Source: Lysobacterales bacterium 66-474 (GTDB lineage: Bacteria > Pseudomonadota > Gammaproteobacteria > Xanthomonadales > Rhodanobacteraceae). From it: 64,000 nucleotides of DNA. Made by a program: the position numbers and the translations under genes. The notes below the pieces were generated by a model. It was given only the letters and a program-made list of their open reading frames with translations, had not been told where the DNA came from and ran no database searches. Location: positions 1-64,000 of the forward strand of contig MKWP01000010.1 of the NCBI GenBank assembly GCA_001899805.1. The letters run 5' to 3'. Within the stretch, counting starts at the first letter, position 1. Each line of letters opens with the position of its first letter. Below, in pieces: positions 53,836 to 62,930 of this stretch.

Positions 53836-56800
53836 GGCTTGCCATCCACCGTCACCGTGATGGTGCTGTCGCCGTCCTTCACCGGCACCTTCGCGAGATA
53901 AAGCGGCTTCTCGTCCTGCTCCACGCCGTCCTTCGCCTCGGCGAACACCCCGATCTCGATCGGGATGTCGACCCTGGCACGCGTCTCCTTGCCCTTGCCA
54001 TCGGCGTAGTACTTGGCCGCGTGCACGTGCATCGTGACTTCGTACTTGCCATCCGCGAGTTTCTTCGCGGTCGCCGACACCATGCGGTTGTCGAACAGGG
54101 TGATCTTGTCGAAGAAGTCGGTGATGAGGTTCTGGTATTCGGGCCCGGCTACCGCGCGCAGGTCGGCGATCAGCTCGCGGGTATCGGTGTACGGAGGCTG
54201 CTGGAACTTCACCTTGTCCAGCCATGTGCGCAGCGCCGCGTTGACCTTGTCCTCGCCGATGTAATCGGCCAGTGCGTAGAAGATCACCGAGGCCTTGCGG
54301 TAATGGATGTAGGGCTGGTTCTCCACCAGCGCCAGCGGCATTTCCTCGACGCGTTCGCCGGCGCGGCCGCCGAGATAGCGGTCGAGCTCGTATTTCAGGA
54401 ATTTGCGCATCTTGGTGGGACCGTACAGGTGCTTCATCACCATCAGCGCCGAATACTGCGCCACCGATTCGTCCAGCATGGTCACGCCCTGCACGTCGGC
54501 GCCGATCGCCTGGTGCACCCACCACTGGTGGCCGATTTCGTGCGCGGTCACGTAGGTGACGTAATCGATATCGGTAGGCTTGCGCAGGTCCGCGATGAAG
54601 CCGATCGATTCGGAAAACGGCACGGTATTGGCGAACGACTGCGCAAACGACGCGTAATCGGGAAACTCGAGGATGCGCAACTGGCGGAACTGGTACGGAC
54701 CGAAGTGCTGCGTGTAGTAATCCAGCGACAACCGCATCGCCTTGAACATGCGCTGGACGTTGTACGGATGCTGCGGGTCGTAATAGATCTCCAGGTTCAC
54801 GTCGTGCCACTTTTCGCGCGCCACCTCGTAGCGCGCCGACTGGAACGAGAAGAAGTCCAGGATCGGCGTGTCCTGGACGTAGTGGAAGTAGCGGCGGCCG
54901 CCCTCGGTCCACTCCTTCTGCAGGTACCCCGGCGCCAGCGCGATCTGGTCGGGGCTGGTCGAAAGCGTGGCCTCGAAGTGCACCCAGTCGGCGTCGCAGG
55001 AAATCAGGTTGTTCCCGTGCGCTGCCGCGTCGTCGCGCTTCGGCAAGCGCTGCGCCGGACCCAACCCGTACTTCCGGCGATCGTTGTTGTCGCTGAGTTC
55101 GCGGCTGCGGTCGTAGCAGAAATGCGGGAATGCGAAACTGTCGAAGAAGGTACCGTTGTGGACGAATTGTTCGCCGGCGGGTTCGTTGGAGAAACCGTCG
55201 TAGGCAACGTGCATCCTGAATCCGAAGTCCATCGACGCGCCCGGCGCCAGCGGGGTCGCGAGCTTGTAGAGATAGAAGCCCTGCTTCGGATCGGCGTGCT
55301 CGACGGTGTGCGCCGGGAAATCCAGGTCGATCCTGGCTTCGCGGGTATCCGGCACCGGCAACTGCACCAGCAATTCGTCGATCGGCTTGGCGTGCCTGTT
55401 CACCAGCACGTAGTGGCCGTCGATGTCGACGCGCCGCCGGGCGGGATACATCGCGACATTGACCTTGACGTCGGTGATGCGCGGTTGTGCCATGCCCATG
55501 TACTTGCGGTAGTCCTTTTCGTAATTGGCCTGCAGCCGCTGGCCTTCGTCGTAGGTCTGGTAGTGGTACAGGCCGTGCGTGTTGTGGAAGTTGAAAATGC
55601 CAAGCGCGATGAAGCCAGCAATCGCGGCCACGAGCACGCCCCGCGCCGGCCACCCGAAACGCTGCAGCGCCACCCGCCCGCGCGCGCGCCAGCCGCTGGT
55701 GGTGCCGCGCACCCAATACAACGCGGCCGACACCAGCAACGCGATCGCGAAGCAGTACCAATAGGCGCGGAACCACAGGGTGCCGATCCAGAACGAGCCG
55801 AACCCGTTCATGTCCGAATACGGTGTTGCCGGCGCGCTGCCGTAACGATACAAGTGATCGGAGAGGTGGAACTGCGACAAGGCGATCATCGCTACGAAAA
55901 ACGCCACCACCAGCGCGTAGCCGACGAACTTGTTGTTGGCCCACACCTGCAACACCACGGCAAGGATGCCGAACAGCAGGAACGAAAGCAGGTCGAGCCC
56001 GATGAACTGCAGATACAACAGCGGCTGCAGATGGTGGTAGCCGCGCAACAACTGGTAAGCCATGCAGAACAGCGAGCCCGCCGCGAGGAACAGCACCGTC
56101 ACCACCGCCAGCGCGCACACCTTCGACAGCAACGGTATCCAGTCCGGCATCGGGAACGCGTCGACGACTTCCCCCACCCGTCGGTCGCGCTCGCGCCACA
56201 CCAGTTCGCCGGCGTAGAAGGCCAGCACGAACGGCAACAGCCAGGTGAAGCTGGTGTCCATCGCCCGCGCCATCAGGTGCGTCACCGGCCATACGCTGGT
56301 GCCGTAGATTTCACCGCTGAAGGCAAGGCTGCCGCCCAGGTTGGCCAGCCCGAACGCCAGCATCACCAGGAACGGAACGCCGCGCAGCACGAAACGGGTA
56401 TCGAACCACGCGAGCTTCCGGAACTGCCGGCTGCGCGCAACGAAGCCGCTGCGCAGCGCCACCACAGGCAACACGATCGGCGCGACGTTGATGGTGGGCA
56501 CCGCATCCGGCACGTTCGAGTGCTTGCGCCGGCGGAACCACCGCAGGCCTTCGCGATCCGGCTTGAACAGCAGGAAGGTCGCGGCCAGCAAACCTGCCCC
56601 CGCCGCCAACCACAACCCGCGATTGCCCAGCAACATGCCGGCAAGTTCCGGGATGCGCACGTTCTGGTCAGACGGCGTCCAGTAGCGCGTCGCCAGGTCC
56701 AGCGCGCCGAGGCCGAACGGGTCGATGATGGCGCCGACAGTCTGGTGCTCGATGTTGCCGTTGCCGAGCGTGACCAAGGCGATCTGCCACAGCACGAAGA

Positions 56801-57353
56801 ACGCGATCACGCCGATGTAGGTGCCCAGCATCGAGCGGGTCAGCGTCGCCAGCAGAAACAGCAAGGCGCCGATGAAGAACAGGTTGGGCAGCACGACCAC
56901 GGCCAGCGCCCAGCCGTAGGCGCGCCACGGTGTCGGGCCGAGCCGCGCCGGATCAAGCCACGGCATCATCGAACCCAGCCACATCCCGATCGCAACCACC
57001 ACCAGCACGACCACGCTGACCAGCCAGCCCGCGGCGAAGCGCCCGCCGAGGTAAGCGCCGCGCGACATCGGCGTTGCGAACATCAACTCGGCCGTGTTCG
57101 CGCCGAAATCGCGCAGCGCCGCACCGGCCACGAAGATCGTGATCAGGAACAGGCCGAGCACCGAGAAGAACGCCAGCATGGTGATCACCACCATCGGCGC
57201 GTTGCGATGCACGTTGCCGACGCCGCCGCCGATCTGGATCGTGTCTGAACTTGCGGCGCCGAAGGCCAGCGCGGCGAGCGCGACCGCGACCAGCCAGAAC
57301 AGCGGGCTCCTGAGCTGCTGGCGCAACTCGAATCGGAAGATCTCGCGGAACAT
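53754..57353 (-). CDS. ABC-2 permease fused to M1-family aminopeptidase
   Basis: This 1199-aa membrane protein starts MFREIFRFELRQQLRSPLFWL with about 12 TM helices in two ABC-2-like halves (to about residue 590). A long extracytoplasmic domain with the M1 metallopeptidase signature follows: TAHEIGHQWWVHQ (about 935) and the third ligand in TMLDESVAQYSALMVM. The GAMEN exopeptidase motif is not obvious. The preceding ATPase gene is 1 bp away. Together they form an ABC transporter with a built-in peptidase; a substrate is not known. Confidence 0.88.
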   Translation of the reverse strand: MFREIFRFELRQQLRSPLFWLVAVALAALAFGAASSDTIQIGGGVGNVHRNAPMVVITMLAFFSVLGLFLITIFVAGAALRDFGANTAELMFATPMSRGAYLGGRFAAGWLVSVVVLVVVAIGMWLGSMMPWLDPARLGPTPWRAYGWALAVVVLPNLFFIGALLFLLATLTRSMLGTYIGVIAFFVLWQIALVTLGNGNIEHQTVGAIIDPFGLGALDLATRYWTPSDQNVRIPELAGMLLGNRGLWLAAGAGLLAATFLLFKPDREGLRWFRRRKHSNVPDAVPTINVAPIVLPVVALRSGFVARSRQFRKLAWFDTRFVLRGVPFLVMLAFGLANLGGSLAFSGEIYGTSVWPVTHLMARAMDTSFTWLLPFVLAFYAGELVWRERDRRVGEVVDAFPMPDWIPLLSKVCALAVVTVLFLAAGSLFCMAYQLLRGYHHLQPLLYLQFIGLDLLSFLLFGILAVVLQVWANNKFVGYALVVAFFVAMIALSQFHLSDHLYRYGSAPATPYSDMNGFGSFWIGTLWFRAYWYCFAIALLVSAALYWVRGTTSGWRARGRVALQRFGWPARGVLVAAIAGFIALGIFNFHNTHGLYHYQTYDEGQRLQANYEKDYRKYMGMAQPRITDVKVNVAMYPARRRVDIDGHYVLVNRHAKPIDELLVQLPVPDTREARIDLDFPAHTVEHADPKQGFYLYKLATPLAPGASMDFGFRMHVAYDGFSNEPAGEQFVHNGTFFDSFAFPHFCYDRSRELSDNNDRRKYGLGPAQRLPKRDDAAAHGNNLISCDADWVHFEATLSTSPDQIALAPGYLQKEWTEGGRRYFHYVQDTPILDFFSFQSARYEVAREKWHDVNLEIYYDPQHPYNVQRMFKAMRLSLDYYTQHFGPYQFRQLRILEFPDYASFAQSFANTVPFSESIGFIADLRKPTDIDYVTYVTAHEIGHQWWVHQAIGADVQGVTMLDESVAQYSALMVMKHLYGPTKMRKFLKYELDRYLGGRAGERVEEMPLALVENQPYIHYRKASVIFYALADYIGEDKVNAALRTWLDKVKFQQPPYTDTRELIADLRAVAGPEYQNLITDFFDKITLFDNRMVSATAKKLADGKYEVTMHVHAAKYYADGKGKETRARVDIPIEIGVFAEAKDGVEQDEKPLYLAKVPVKDGDSTITVTVDGKPYEAGIDPFNELVDRVSNDNRAPVTIE

Positions 57354-57354
57354 G

Positions 57355-58239
57355 TCAGGCCGCCTTGTTCGAGGCGGCGTGGTGCAGTTGCCCGAAATAC
57401 ACGTCTTCAAGATCCGGCGACACGCTCTCGAAACCGTCTTCCGGTTTGGCCTCGGCCAGCACGTGGATCAGCGTCGCGCCGCCCGCGAGGCGCGTGGACA
57501 GCACGGTCATGCGCTCGCGGTACTGTGGCAGCGCGGCCTTGTCGATCGCACGTCGCCAGACGCGGCCCTCCAGCGCGCGGATGGTTTCGCGCGGCTCACC
57601 GGCAAGGCGCACCCGTCCCTGCGCGATGATCGCCATGCGCGGGCAGAGCTCGGTCACGTCCTCGACGATGTGGGTGGACAGGATCACCACCACGCGTTCG
57701 CCGATTTCGGCGAGCAGGTTGAGGAAGCGTTGGCGTTCCTCGGGATCGAGTCCCGCGGTGGGTTCGTCGACGATCACCAGTTTCGGATCGCCGATCAACG
57801 CCTGCGCGATGCCGAAACGCTGGCGCATGCCGCCGGAAAATCCGCCGAGCTTGCGCTTGCGCACGTCCCACAGGTTGACCTGCTTCAGCAGCGCGTCGAC
57901 GAGGTCGCGGCGTTCGCCGCGACGGGTCACGCCTTTCAGCACCGCGAAATGATCGAGCATCGCCTCGGCGCTGACCTTGGGGTACACGCCGAATTCCTGC
58001 GGCAGGTAACCGAGCACGCGCCGTGTCGCGGGCTTGTCGGCCAACACGTCGAGGTCGCCCAGCCTGATGCTCCCCGAATCAGGGTCCTGCAAGGTCGCGA
58101 TGGTCCGCATCAGCGTGGATTTGCCCGCGCCATTCGGTCCCAGCAGCCCGAACATGCCGTTCGGGATGTCCAGCGACACTTCGCTGAGCGCGCGCACGCC
58201 GTTGGGGTAGGTCTTGGAAAGATTGCGGATCGTCAGCAT
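57355..58239 (-). CDS. ABC transporter ATP-binding protein
   Basis: The 294-aa ATPase has Walker A GLLGPNGAGKSTLMRTI, Q-loop YLPQEFG, signature FSGGMRQRFGIAQALIGDPKLVIVDEPTAGLDPEERQRFL (LSGGQ-like and Walker B) and H-loop STHIVED. The CcmA/NatA-type sequence suits ABC-2 exporters. ATG 58239 has GGAGATGCTCG upstream. The gene is separated by 1 bp from the permease-peptidase gene, so they form one complex. Confidence 0.93.
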   Translation of the reverse strand: MLTIRNLSKTYPNGVRALSEVSLDIPNGMFGLLGPNGAGKSTLMRTIATLQDPDSGSIRLGDLDVLADKPATRRVLGYLPQEFGVYPKVSAEAMLDHFAVLKGVTRRGERRDLVDALLKQVNLWDVRKRKLGGFSGGMRQRFGIAQALIGDPKLVIVDEPTAGLDPEERQRFLNLLAEIGERVVVILSTHIVEDVTELCPRMAIIAQGRVRLAGEPRETIRALEGRVWRRAIDKAALPQYRERMTVLSTRLAGGATLIHVLAEAKPEDGFESVSPDLEDVYFGQLHHAASNKAA

Positions 58240-58420
58240 CGAGCATCTCCGGATAATGGCTGGCGAGGGTTTCCGGGCAGTCTGCCTGCAGCGCGGCGCG
58301 CGTGTCCATCGGCCACTGGTCACTGTGACTTTCGGCTCTGGGCATCCCCGTACATGACGAACGCCGCCAAATGCGCGAAACTGGGCGTCTTGCAGATCCC
58401 TGGAATCGAAGGAGCCGGGC

Positions 58421-59809
58421 ATGGCAGACGTTCACGAGGCGAAGGTGCCGGACATCGGCGATTTCCAGGGCGTGCCGGTGATCGAGGTCATGGTCAAGCC
58501 CGGCGACCATGTCGACAAGGATCAGGGTCTCGTCACGCTGGAGTCGGCCAAGGCCACCATGGAAGTCCCGGCAGAGTTCGCGGGCACCGTGAAGGAGGTC
58601 AAGGTCAAGGTCGGCGACGAGGTTTCCGAGGGCAGCGTGGTCGCGACGATCGAGGCCGAAGCGGGCGAAACCGCCAAGGCGCCTGCGCCGAAGCCGTCCC
58701 CCGAAGCATCCACTTCCTCGAATCAGAGTCCTCCCCCGGCACAGCGGGGGGAGGTGCCGAAGGCGGAGGGGGGCAACAAGCAGCCACCCCCATCAGCCCT
58801 TCGGGCAGCTTCCCCCGCAAACGGGGGAAGCGAACCCACGGCCGAGCGTCGCGCACCTCCGGTTCCGTTCGACGCCGATTCGATCATGCCCGACAAGGTG
58901 CCGTACGCGAGCCCCGCGGTGCGCGCGTTCGCGCGCGAACTGGGTGTGGACATTGCACGCGTCAGCGGCAGCGAGCGCGGCGGCCGCATCACCCGGGAAG
59001 ACGTGCAGCAATTCGTGAAGTCGGTGATGGCGGGCGGCGGCGCACCTGCCGCCGGCGCGGGAGGCGGCGGGCTGAACCTGCTGCCATGGCCGCAGATCGA
59101 CTTCACCAGGTTCGGCGAGGTCGAGACCAAGCCGCTGTCGCGGATCAAGAAACTGTCCGGCGCCAACCTCGCGCGCAATTGGGCAATGATCCCACACGTC
59201 ACGCAATTCGAGGACGCCGACATCACCGACCTCGAAGCCCTGCGTGTCGCGCTCAACAAGGAAAACGAGAAGGCCGGCATCAAGGTGACGATGCTCGCGT
59301 TCCTGATCAAGGCCTCCGTCGCCGCCCTGCAGAAATATCCCGACTTCAACGCTTCGCTCGATGCCTCGGGCGAAAACCTGGTGATGAAGAAGTATTTCAA
59401 CATCGGTTTCGCCGCCGACACGCCGAACGGACTTGTGGTGCCGGTGATCCGCGACTGCGACAAGAAGGGCGTGCTGGACATCGCGCAGGAAATGTCGGCG
59501 CTGGCGAAGAAGGCTCGCGACGGCAAACTGACACCGGGCGAAATGTCGGGCGGGTGTTTCTCGATCTCATCGCTGGGCGGGATCGGCGGCACCATGTTCA
59601 CGCCGATCATCAACGCCCCCGAAGTGGCCATCCTCGGCGTCTCGCGTTCTTCGACAAAACCCGCATGGAACGGCAAGGAATTCGAGCCACGACTGACCTT
59701 GCCGTTGTCGCTTTCCTACGACCACCGCGTGATCGATGGCGCCGCCGCCGCACGCTTCGCCGTTTACCTCTCGCAACTGCTCGGCGACATGCGCCGGGCC
59801 TTGCTGTGA
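58421..59809 (+). CDS. aceF: Pyruvate dehydrogenase E2, dihydrolipoyllysine acetyltransferase
   Basis: The 462-aa core of the PDH complex transfers acetyl from lipoyl-Lys to CoA. It has one lipoyl domain (VTLESAKATMEVP, Lys modified), a linker, an E3/E1-binding domain (YASPAVRAFARELGVDIARVSGSERGGRITREDVQQF) and the catalytic domain with SYDHRVIDGAAAARF (His and Asp). The linker (about 100-150) is SNQSPPPAQRGEVPKAEGG and PPPSALRAASPANGG, encoded by a G/C-rich intergenic-repeat sequence also in the E3 gene. E1 (aceE) is not in the window. The E3 gene starts 14 nt later. Confidence 0.95.
   Translation: MADVHEAKVPDIGDFQGVPVIEVMVKPGDHVDKDQGLVTLESAKATMEVPAEFAGTVKEVKVKVGDEVSEGSVVATIEAEAGETAKAPAPKPSPEASTSSNQSPPPAQRGEVPKAEGGNKQPPPSALRAASPANGGSEPTAERRAPPVPFDADSIMPDKVPYASPAVRAFARELGVDIARVSGSERGGRITREDVQQFVKSVMAGGGAPAAGAGGGGLNLLPWPQIDFTRFGEVETKPLSRIKKLSGANLARNWAMIPHVTQFEDADITDLEALRVALNKENEKAGIKVTMLAFLIKASVAALQKYPDFNASLDASGENLVMKKYFNIGFAADTPNGLVVPVIRDCDKKGVLDIAQEMSALAKKARDGKLTPGEMSGGCFSISSLGGIGGTMFTPIINAPEVAILGVSRSSTKPAWNGKEFEPRLTLPLSLSYDHRVIDGAAAARFAVYLSQLLGDMRRALL
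58728..58833. repeat. Repeat family H within the E2 linker
   Basis: CTCCCCCGGCACAGCGGGGGGAGGTGCCGAAGGCGGAGGGGGGCA and CTTCCCCCGCAAACGGGGGAAGC are hairpin-forming segments read in frame. GGGGGGAGGTGCCGAAGGCGGAGGGGGGCA is repeated exactly in the E3 gene at 60146-60175. Confidence 0.85.
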
Positions 59810-59823
59810 CGCGGGAGGACGAC

Positions 59824-61686
59824 ATGGCCAACACGATCGAACTCAAGGTCCCCGACATCGGCGATTTCCAGGACGTCCCGGTGATCGAGGTGATGGTCAA
59901 ACCCGGCGACCGTGTGGAAAAAGACCAGGGCCTGGTCACGCTGGAATCGGCCAAGGCCACGATGGAGGTGCCCGCGAGCGCGGCGGGCGTCATCAAGGAA
60001 GTGAAGGTGAAGGTCGGGGACAACGTGCAGCAGGGTACGGTGGTTGCGGTTGTCGAAGCGGAAGGCGATGCGCAAGCATCGCCCTCATCCCAGCCTTCCC
60101 CCGCAAGCGGGGGAAGGAACCAATCTGTCCCTCCCCCCGCGCCGCGGGGGGAGGTGCCGAAGGCGGAGGGGGGCAGCACTTCGCACGCCCCACCCCCATC
60201 CCAACCTTCCCCCGCAAGCGGGGGAAGGAGTCAGTTCGCGCCGCAAGCCGCCACGGCAACCGGCCGCAAGGCCGACATGGAATGCGCGATGCTGGTGCTG
60301 GGCTCCGGTCCCGGCGGTTACAGCGCGGCGTTCCGCGCCGCCGATCTTGGTCTCGACACGGTCCTGGTCGAGCGCTACGACACACTCGGCGGCGTATGCC
60401 TCAACGTGGGCTGCATTCCGTCCAAGGCGCTGTTGCACGCGGCCGAAGTGATCGACGCGGCCGAAGGGATGGGCGCGCACGGCATCGCGTTCGGCAAACC
60501 GAAGATCGATCTCGACAAGCTGCGCGACTTCAAGGACAAGACCGTCGGCAAGCTCACCGGCGGGCTCACGTCGATGGCCAAGCAGCGCAAGGTGCGCGCG
60601 GTGCAAGGCGTCGGCACCTTCGTGTCGCCGCACGAACTGGAAGTCGTGCATGGCAAGGACAAGAAGCTGATCCGCTTCGAACAAGCCATCATCGCGGCCG
60701 GCTCGCAGGCCGTGCGCCTGCCGATGTTCCCGTGGGACGACGAACGCGTGATGGATTCCACCGGCGCGCTGCAATTGCGCGACGTGCCGAAAAGCCTGCT
60801 GGTGGTCGGCGGCGGCATCATCGGTCTCGAAATGGCGACGGTGTACCGCGCGCTCGGCAGCAACGTCACCGTGGTCGAGTTCATGGACCAATTGATGCCC
60901 GGCGCGGACGCGGATCTGGTGCGCCCGCTCGCCACGCGGTTGAAGAACCAGGGCGTCGCGGCGCACCTCAAGACCAAGGTCACCGCCGCCAAGGCGCAGA
61001 AGAATGGCATCACCTGCGAATTCGAGGGCGACAGCATTCCGGAGAAGAAAACCTTCGACCGCGTGCTGGTGTCGGTCGGCCGCAGCGCCAATGGCAACAA
61101 GATCGGCGCCGACAAGGCCGGCGTCAGCGTCACCGAGCGCGGACTGATCCCGGTCGACACGCAGATGCGCACGAATGTCCCGCACATCTTCGCGATCGGC
61201 GATCTGGTCGGCCAGCCGATGCTCGCGCACAAGGCCGTGCACGAAGGTCATGCGGCGGCGGAAGCCGCGGCCGGCCAGAAACGCCACTTCGACGCGCGCG
61301 TGGTGCCGTCGGTCGCGTTCACCGATCCGGAGATTGCGTGGGTGGGCGTCACCGAGCGCGAGGCCAAGGACAAGAACCTCGACATCGGCGTCGGCAAGTT
61401 CCCATGGGTGGCGTCCGGTCGCGCATTGGGCATGGATCGTGCGGAAGGTTTCACCAAGCTGATCTACGACAAGGCCACGCACCGCGTGATCGGTGGCGGC
61501 ATCGTCGGCGTGCACGCCGGCGACTTGATTTCCGAAGTCGCGCTGGCGATCGAGATGGGCGCCGAGATCGCCGACATCGCGCTCACCATCCACCCGCACC
61601 CGACCCTCGGCGAATCCGTCGGCATGGCGGCCGAGGTGGCCGAAGGCACCATCACCGATTTGTACATTCCCAAAAGGAAAACCTGA
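59824..61686 (+). CDS. lpdA: Dihydrolipoyl dehydrogenase E3 with N-terminal lipoyl domain
   Basis: The 620-aa E3 re-oxidises dihydrolipoate with FAD and NAD+. A lipoyl domain (VTLESAKATMEVP) comes first, then a repeat-derived linker (SQPSPASGGRNQSVPPPAPRGEVPKAEGG, PPPSQPSPASGGRSQ, about 83-148). The flavoprotein core follows: LGSGPGGYSAAFRAADLG, the redox disulfide GGVCLNVGCIPSKALL, VVGGGIIGLEMATVYRALG and the dimer-partner base HPHPTLGES. A lipoyl-bearing E3 is known in this group and in Neisseria. ATG 59824 follows GAGGACGAC. Confidence 0.95.
   Translation: MANTIELKVPDIGDFQDVPVIEVMVKPGDRVEKDQGLVTLESAKATMEVPASAAGVIKEVKVKVGDNVQQGTVVAVVEAEGDAQASPSSQPSPASGGRNQSVPPPAPRGEVPKAEGGSTSHAPPPSQPSPASGGRSQFAPQAATATGRKADMECAMLVLGSGPGGYSAAFRAADLGLDTVLVERYDTLGGVCLNVGCIPSKALLHAAEVIDAAEGMGAHGIAFGKPKIDLDKLRDFKDKTVGKLTGGLTSMAKQRKVRAVQGVGTFVSPHELEVVHGKDKKLIRFEQAIIAAGSQAVRLPMFPWDDERVMDSTGALQLRDVPKSLLVVGGGIIGLEMATVYRALGSNVTVVEFMDQLMPGADADLVRPLATRLKNQGVAAHLKTKVTAAKAQKNGITCEFEGDSIPEKKTFDRVLVSVGRSANGNKIGADKAGVSVTERGLIPVDTQMRTNVPHIFAIGDLVGQPMLAHKAVHEGHAAAEAAAGQKRHFDARVVPSVAFTDPEIAWVGVTEREAKDKNLDIGVGKFPWVASGRALGMDRAEGFTKLIYDKATHRVIGGGIVGVHAGDLISEVALAIEMGAEIADIALTIHPHPTLGESVGMAAEVAEGTITDLYIPKRKT
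60083..60230. repeat. Repeat family H within the E3 linker (three tandem units)
   Basis: CAGCCTTCCCCCGCAAGCGGGGGAAGG, CCCTCCCCCCGCGCCGCGGGGGGAGGTGCC and CAACCTTCCCCCGCAAGCGGGGGAAGG are successive hairpins translated as PSPASGGR, PPPAPRGEVPKAEGG and PSPASGGR. Confidence 0.88.
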
Positions 61687-61725
61687 CGGTTTTCACGTTC
61701 CCATTCAACGCAGGCATTGCACGCC

Positions 61726-62916
61726 TCAGAATGCAATCTGCGCGCGCAGTTCCACGATGCGCGGATCGATGGCGAGGTCCTTGCGATCGCTGAAGGCGCG
61801 GATGTAGTTCGCCTGCAGTTTCAGGTGTTGGCCCAGGTACCAGTTGGCACCCAGCGTCCAGTCGTGCTCACGCCCGCCCAGGATTGCGCCGTCGTCGAGA
61901 TCGAGCGTGCTGTAGCGCAACAACAATTCCACGGCGCCCCATGGTCGTGACGGTGCGACGTTGCCGACATTGCCGTCCTTGTACGGCCGCGATTCGCCCG
62001 TCGCGACCCAGCTCGCGAATGCGTACCAGCCGTCGATGCGGTACGCAGGCTTGCCGTCATCGAAGGAAGTGTTTGCGTGCAGATATTCGCCCTGCAGCGA
62101 CCACGACCCGCGTATCCACAGCCCTTCCAAGCCGTAGCGGTCGATCTCGTCGACATGCTTCAGCGCGCCCGAATCGACGAGGTACAGCGGCGAAAGGCCG
62201 GCTTCCGGCGTGGAACGAAACCGCGCGGACGGCACGTTGGTCAGCCCCAATCCGTTCACGCTCGACTCGGGCGATTCACGTGATGCGGCCAGGCCGAGAT
62301 GCAACACGTCGCCGGGCTGATGCCATGGCGCCCACGCCACGCGGCCGGCCAGCGTGTGTCCGTCGTTGTCGCCTTGAAGGTCGCCGCCGTAGTAACCGAG
62401 GGCCGCCAGCCATGCGGGTCGCAACAAGGTCCAGTCCACGCCGACACGGCGGTTTTCATAGACGGCCTGGGTGGGCAATGCGGATTCGATGAAGGTGGCG
62501 GCATTGGTGCTGGTGTTGCCCTCGAACCCCACCGGCAGCTTGCCCTGGCCGATACGGAATGCGCCGACGTCCTTGCCCAGCAAGGCTTTCGATTGCACGC
62601 GCAGATATGCGTCCTGCCATTTCTTCGACTGGAAATCGAATTCCGCCTTGGCGTCGTAGACGCCCTTTTTCTTCAGGTAGGCGCCGAAATATTTGCGCCG
62701 GTTGGTGTGCGCGTCGCGCAAAAGTCCGCCGTCGTGCGAAAAATCGTTGACGTCGTATTGATACAGTCCGCCGACGCCGAAGTCGGTGCCATCCGCGAAA
62801 GTGTGGCGCGTGGGCCAGTCGCCCAGGAACGAGTAGCCCTGCGCCATGGCGGGCGAGGCAGCCAAAGCCATCGCCACGGCGACGCCGCACAAACGCAGTT
62901 TGCGTCCAAATCGCAT
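61726..62916 (-). CDS. OprO/OprP-like outer-membrane porin
   Basis: The 396-aa protein has a signal peptide (KLRLCGVAVAMALAASPAMAQ) and a beta-barrel pattern ending in an aromatic C-terminus (VELRAQIAF). RKYFGAYLKKKGVYDAKAEFDFQSKKWQDAYLRVQSKALLGKDVGAFRIGQGKLPVGFEGNTSTN matches phosphate-selective porins. It lies 14 bp after the cysA stop on the same strand, so it may serve sulfate or another anion in this context. AAAGGGG precedes the ATG. Confidence 0.87.
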   Translation of the reverse strand: MRFGRKLRLCGVAVAMALAASPAMAQGYSFLGDWPTRHTFADGTDFGVGGLYQYDVNDFSHDGGLLRDAHTNRRKYFGAYLKKKGVYDAKAEFDFQSKKWQDAYLRVQSKALLGKDVGAFRIGQGKLPVGFEGNTSTNAATFIESALPTQAVYENRRVGVDWTLLRPAWLAALGYYGGDLQGDNDGHTLAGRVAWAPWHQPGDVLHLGLAASRESPESSVNGLGLTNVPSARFRSTPEAGLSPLYLVDSGALKHVDEIDRYGLEGLWIRGSWSLQGEYLHANTSFDDGKPAYRIDGWYAFASWVATGESRPYKDGNVGNVAPSRPWGAVELLLRYSTLDLDDGAILGGREHDWTLGANWYLGQHLKLQANYIRAFSDRKDLAIDPRIVELRAQIAF

Positions 62917-62930
62917 GCATTGCCCCTTTG

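Noticed and set aside
53745-57248. 1167-aa plus-strand ORF opposite the ABC-permease/M1 gene
   Set aside because: It has no domain, is Arg/His/Gln-rich as expected of antisense in GC-rich DNA, and the minus strand has the HEIGH peptidase and TM helices.
57094-61686. 1530-aa plus-strand ORF
   Set aside because: Only its last 620 codons are a gene (E3, from 59824). The earlier part is antisense to the ABC genes and out of frame with E2, an effect of high GC content.
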